From an uncultured Clostridia bacterium (lineage in GTDB: Bacteria > Bacillota > Clostridia > Christensenellales > CAG-314): a DNA stretch of 64,000 bases. Below, one piece after another: positions 63,359-64,000 of this stretch. Location: assembly GCA_947628135.1 (NCBI GenBank), contig CANQYT010000011.1, forward strand, positions 1 through 64,000. The letters are read 5' to 3'. Under the pieces are notes generated by a model. The model was not told the DNA's origin. It saw only the letters and a list, made by a program, of their open reading frames with translations, and did not search any database. The position numbers were made by a program, and so were the translations under genes. Every line of letters begins with the position of its first letter. Position 1 is the first letter of the stretch.

Positions 63359-63829
63359 ATGAATGACACAGAAAGTTTAGCACATACGACGTGGAATTGC
63401 AAGTACCATATAGTGTTTGCGCCCAAGTATAGGAGAAAAGTGTTTTATGGAGAAAAGCGTAGAGAGATTGGAGCAATTCTACGTCAGTTGTGCGAATGGA
63501 AAGGAGTAGAAATAATAGAAGCAGAAGTGTGTCCCGATCATGTACACACGTGTGTAAAGATACCCCCCCCCCAAATGAGTGTTTCGGGATTTATGGGATT
63601 TTTGAAAGGCAAAAGCAGCGTAATAATATACCAAAAATTCGGAAATCTCAAATTTAAGTACAGAAACAGAGAGTTTTGGTGTAGAGGGTATTATGTCGAC
63701 ACAGTCGGCAAGAATACGAAAAAGATAAAAGAATACATAGCGAACCAACTTAGCGAGGACAAGCGAATGGAGCAAATGACAATATATGAGATAAACGACC
63801 CGTTTGCGAAAGACAAACTGGTTCACTAA
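63359..63829 (+). CDS. tnpA: IS200/IS605 family transposase TnpA
   Basis: This 156-residue HUH single-strand transposase has the metal motif HVHTCVKI (about residue 61) and the catalytic Tyr in YYVDTVGKNTKKIKEYI (about 117). It starts MNDTESLAHTTWNCKYHIVFAPKYRRK, very typical. A run of ten C (63563-63572) codes for IPPP and is a slippage-prone point; the frame is intact here. No tnpB/IscB partner gene is present. Confidence 0.95.
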   Translation: MNDTESLAHTTWNCKYHIVFAPKYRRKVFYGEKRREIGAILRQLCEWKGVEIIEAEVCPDHVHTCVKIPPPQMSVSGFMGFLKGKSSVIIYQKFGNLKFKYRNREFWCRGYYVDTVGKNTKKIKEYIANQLSEDKRMEQMTIYEINDPFAKDKLVH

Positions 63830-64000
63830 CGCGCGACAGCCGCCAGGCTCACAAAAACACGTTCAGCCGAGCGAAGCGAATACCACGATGTATTTCGTGT
63901 GGCTACAACAGATGGTTTTACCCTCTTTTGTAAAACCACCGGCTTTGTCGGTGGATATTTCTTATTAAACCAATTTCACAAAAGTCTGCTACGAAGATAG

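Larger units (their letters stand above)
63250..63965 (+). mobile_element. IS200-type insertion sequence (IS200/IS605 family)
   Basis: A single transposase gene lies between a left-end hairpin (GAAACCTCCTG/CAGGAGGTTTC, 63291-63353) and right-end hairpins GGTTTTAC/GTAAAACC and CCACCG/CGGTGG (about 63914-63955). There are no terminal inverted repeats and no target duplication, as expected for single-strand peel-and-paste elements. Exact tips cannot be fixed by eye. Confidence 0.75.

Noticed and set aside
1-64000. CRISPR array, rRNA operon or prophage
   Set aside because: No regularly spaced identical repeats, rRNA sequence or phage structural genes were seen.

Overview
The window looks like chromosomal DNA of a spore-forming, low-to-mid GC Firmicute (Clostridia-like, probably an uncultured gut lineage). 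The evidence is a gerAA-gerAB-gerAC germinant receptor operon, strong AGGAGG ribosome binding sites, TTGACA/TATAAT-type promoters, a Jag/YidC/RnpA/RpmH block, a Soj/Spo0J pair, and a giant BspA-like lipoprotein typical of gut anaerobes. I cannot name a species. The coding strand bias also creates very long antisense open frames; I treated those as shadows.

Layout. 0-0.6 kb: the 3' end of rpmE (L31), then a second 5'-damaged copy and a third fragment. 0.6-5.6 kb: a two-gene ABC exporter (+) facing a large fused MacB-like ABC protein (-). 5.7-10.2 kb (-): ECF S component, phosphoglucomutase, M18 aminopeptidase, RimK-like ATP-grasp ligase. 10.4-14 kb (-): the gerA operon. 14.1-18.8 kb (-): signal peptidase I, DUF951, a degenerate alpha/beta hydrolase, rlmH, a CPBP protease and a YycJ-type hydrolase. 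18.9-29.4 kb: GPH transporter, ychF, uppP, DegV, GtrA, gltX, radC, M20 peptidase and mscL. 29.5-37.2 kb is accessory: a tRNA-Pro surrounded by broken direct and inverted tRNA pieces, an orphan gene, the 1607-residue BspA-like lipoprotein with a structured leader, and 1.5 kb without genes. 37.2-40.8 kb: SDR plus EFR1-type ferredoxin operon, and a membrane protein whose promoter contains a poly-G tract.

41.2-61.9 kb is a scattered replication-origin region. dnaA (-) stands alone with what appears to be a leaderless promoter. About 8 kb beyond it lies the rpmH-rnpA-yidD-yidC-jag operon (-), then deoD (-), dnaN (+), rsmG-mnmG-mnmE (-) and parA-parB (+). Between dnaA and jag sit a nitroreductase, a PnuC-like transporter with an extra extracytoplasmic domain, rubrerythrin, and a 3.3 kb cassette (FtsX-type ABC protein plus a GLUG-protein fragment). 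That cassette is flanked by 80 bp direct copies of the rubrerythrin 3' end. 62.1-64 kb is AT-rich accessory DNA: a DUF4238 protein and an IS200-type element.

The main leads are: a putative phase-variable promoter (12 G residues between -35 and -10); repeated duplication of gene ends at accessory junctions (rpmE, tRNA-Pro, rubrerythrin); a terminator-like hairpin in the leader of the BspA-like gene; a leaderless, relocated dnaA; degenerate tandem repeats and parS-like half sites upstream of parA; and variant proteins (hydrolase without its nucleophile, GerC without a lipobox cysteine, PnuC and YidC with added domains). No CRISPR array or rRNA was seen.
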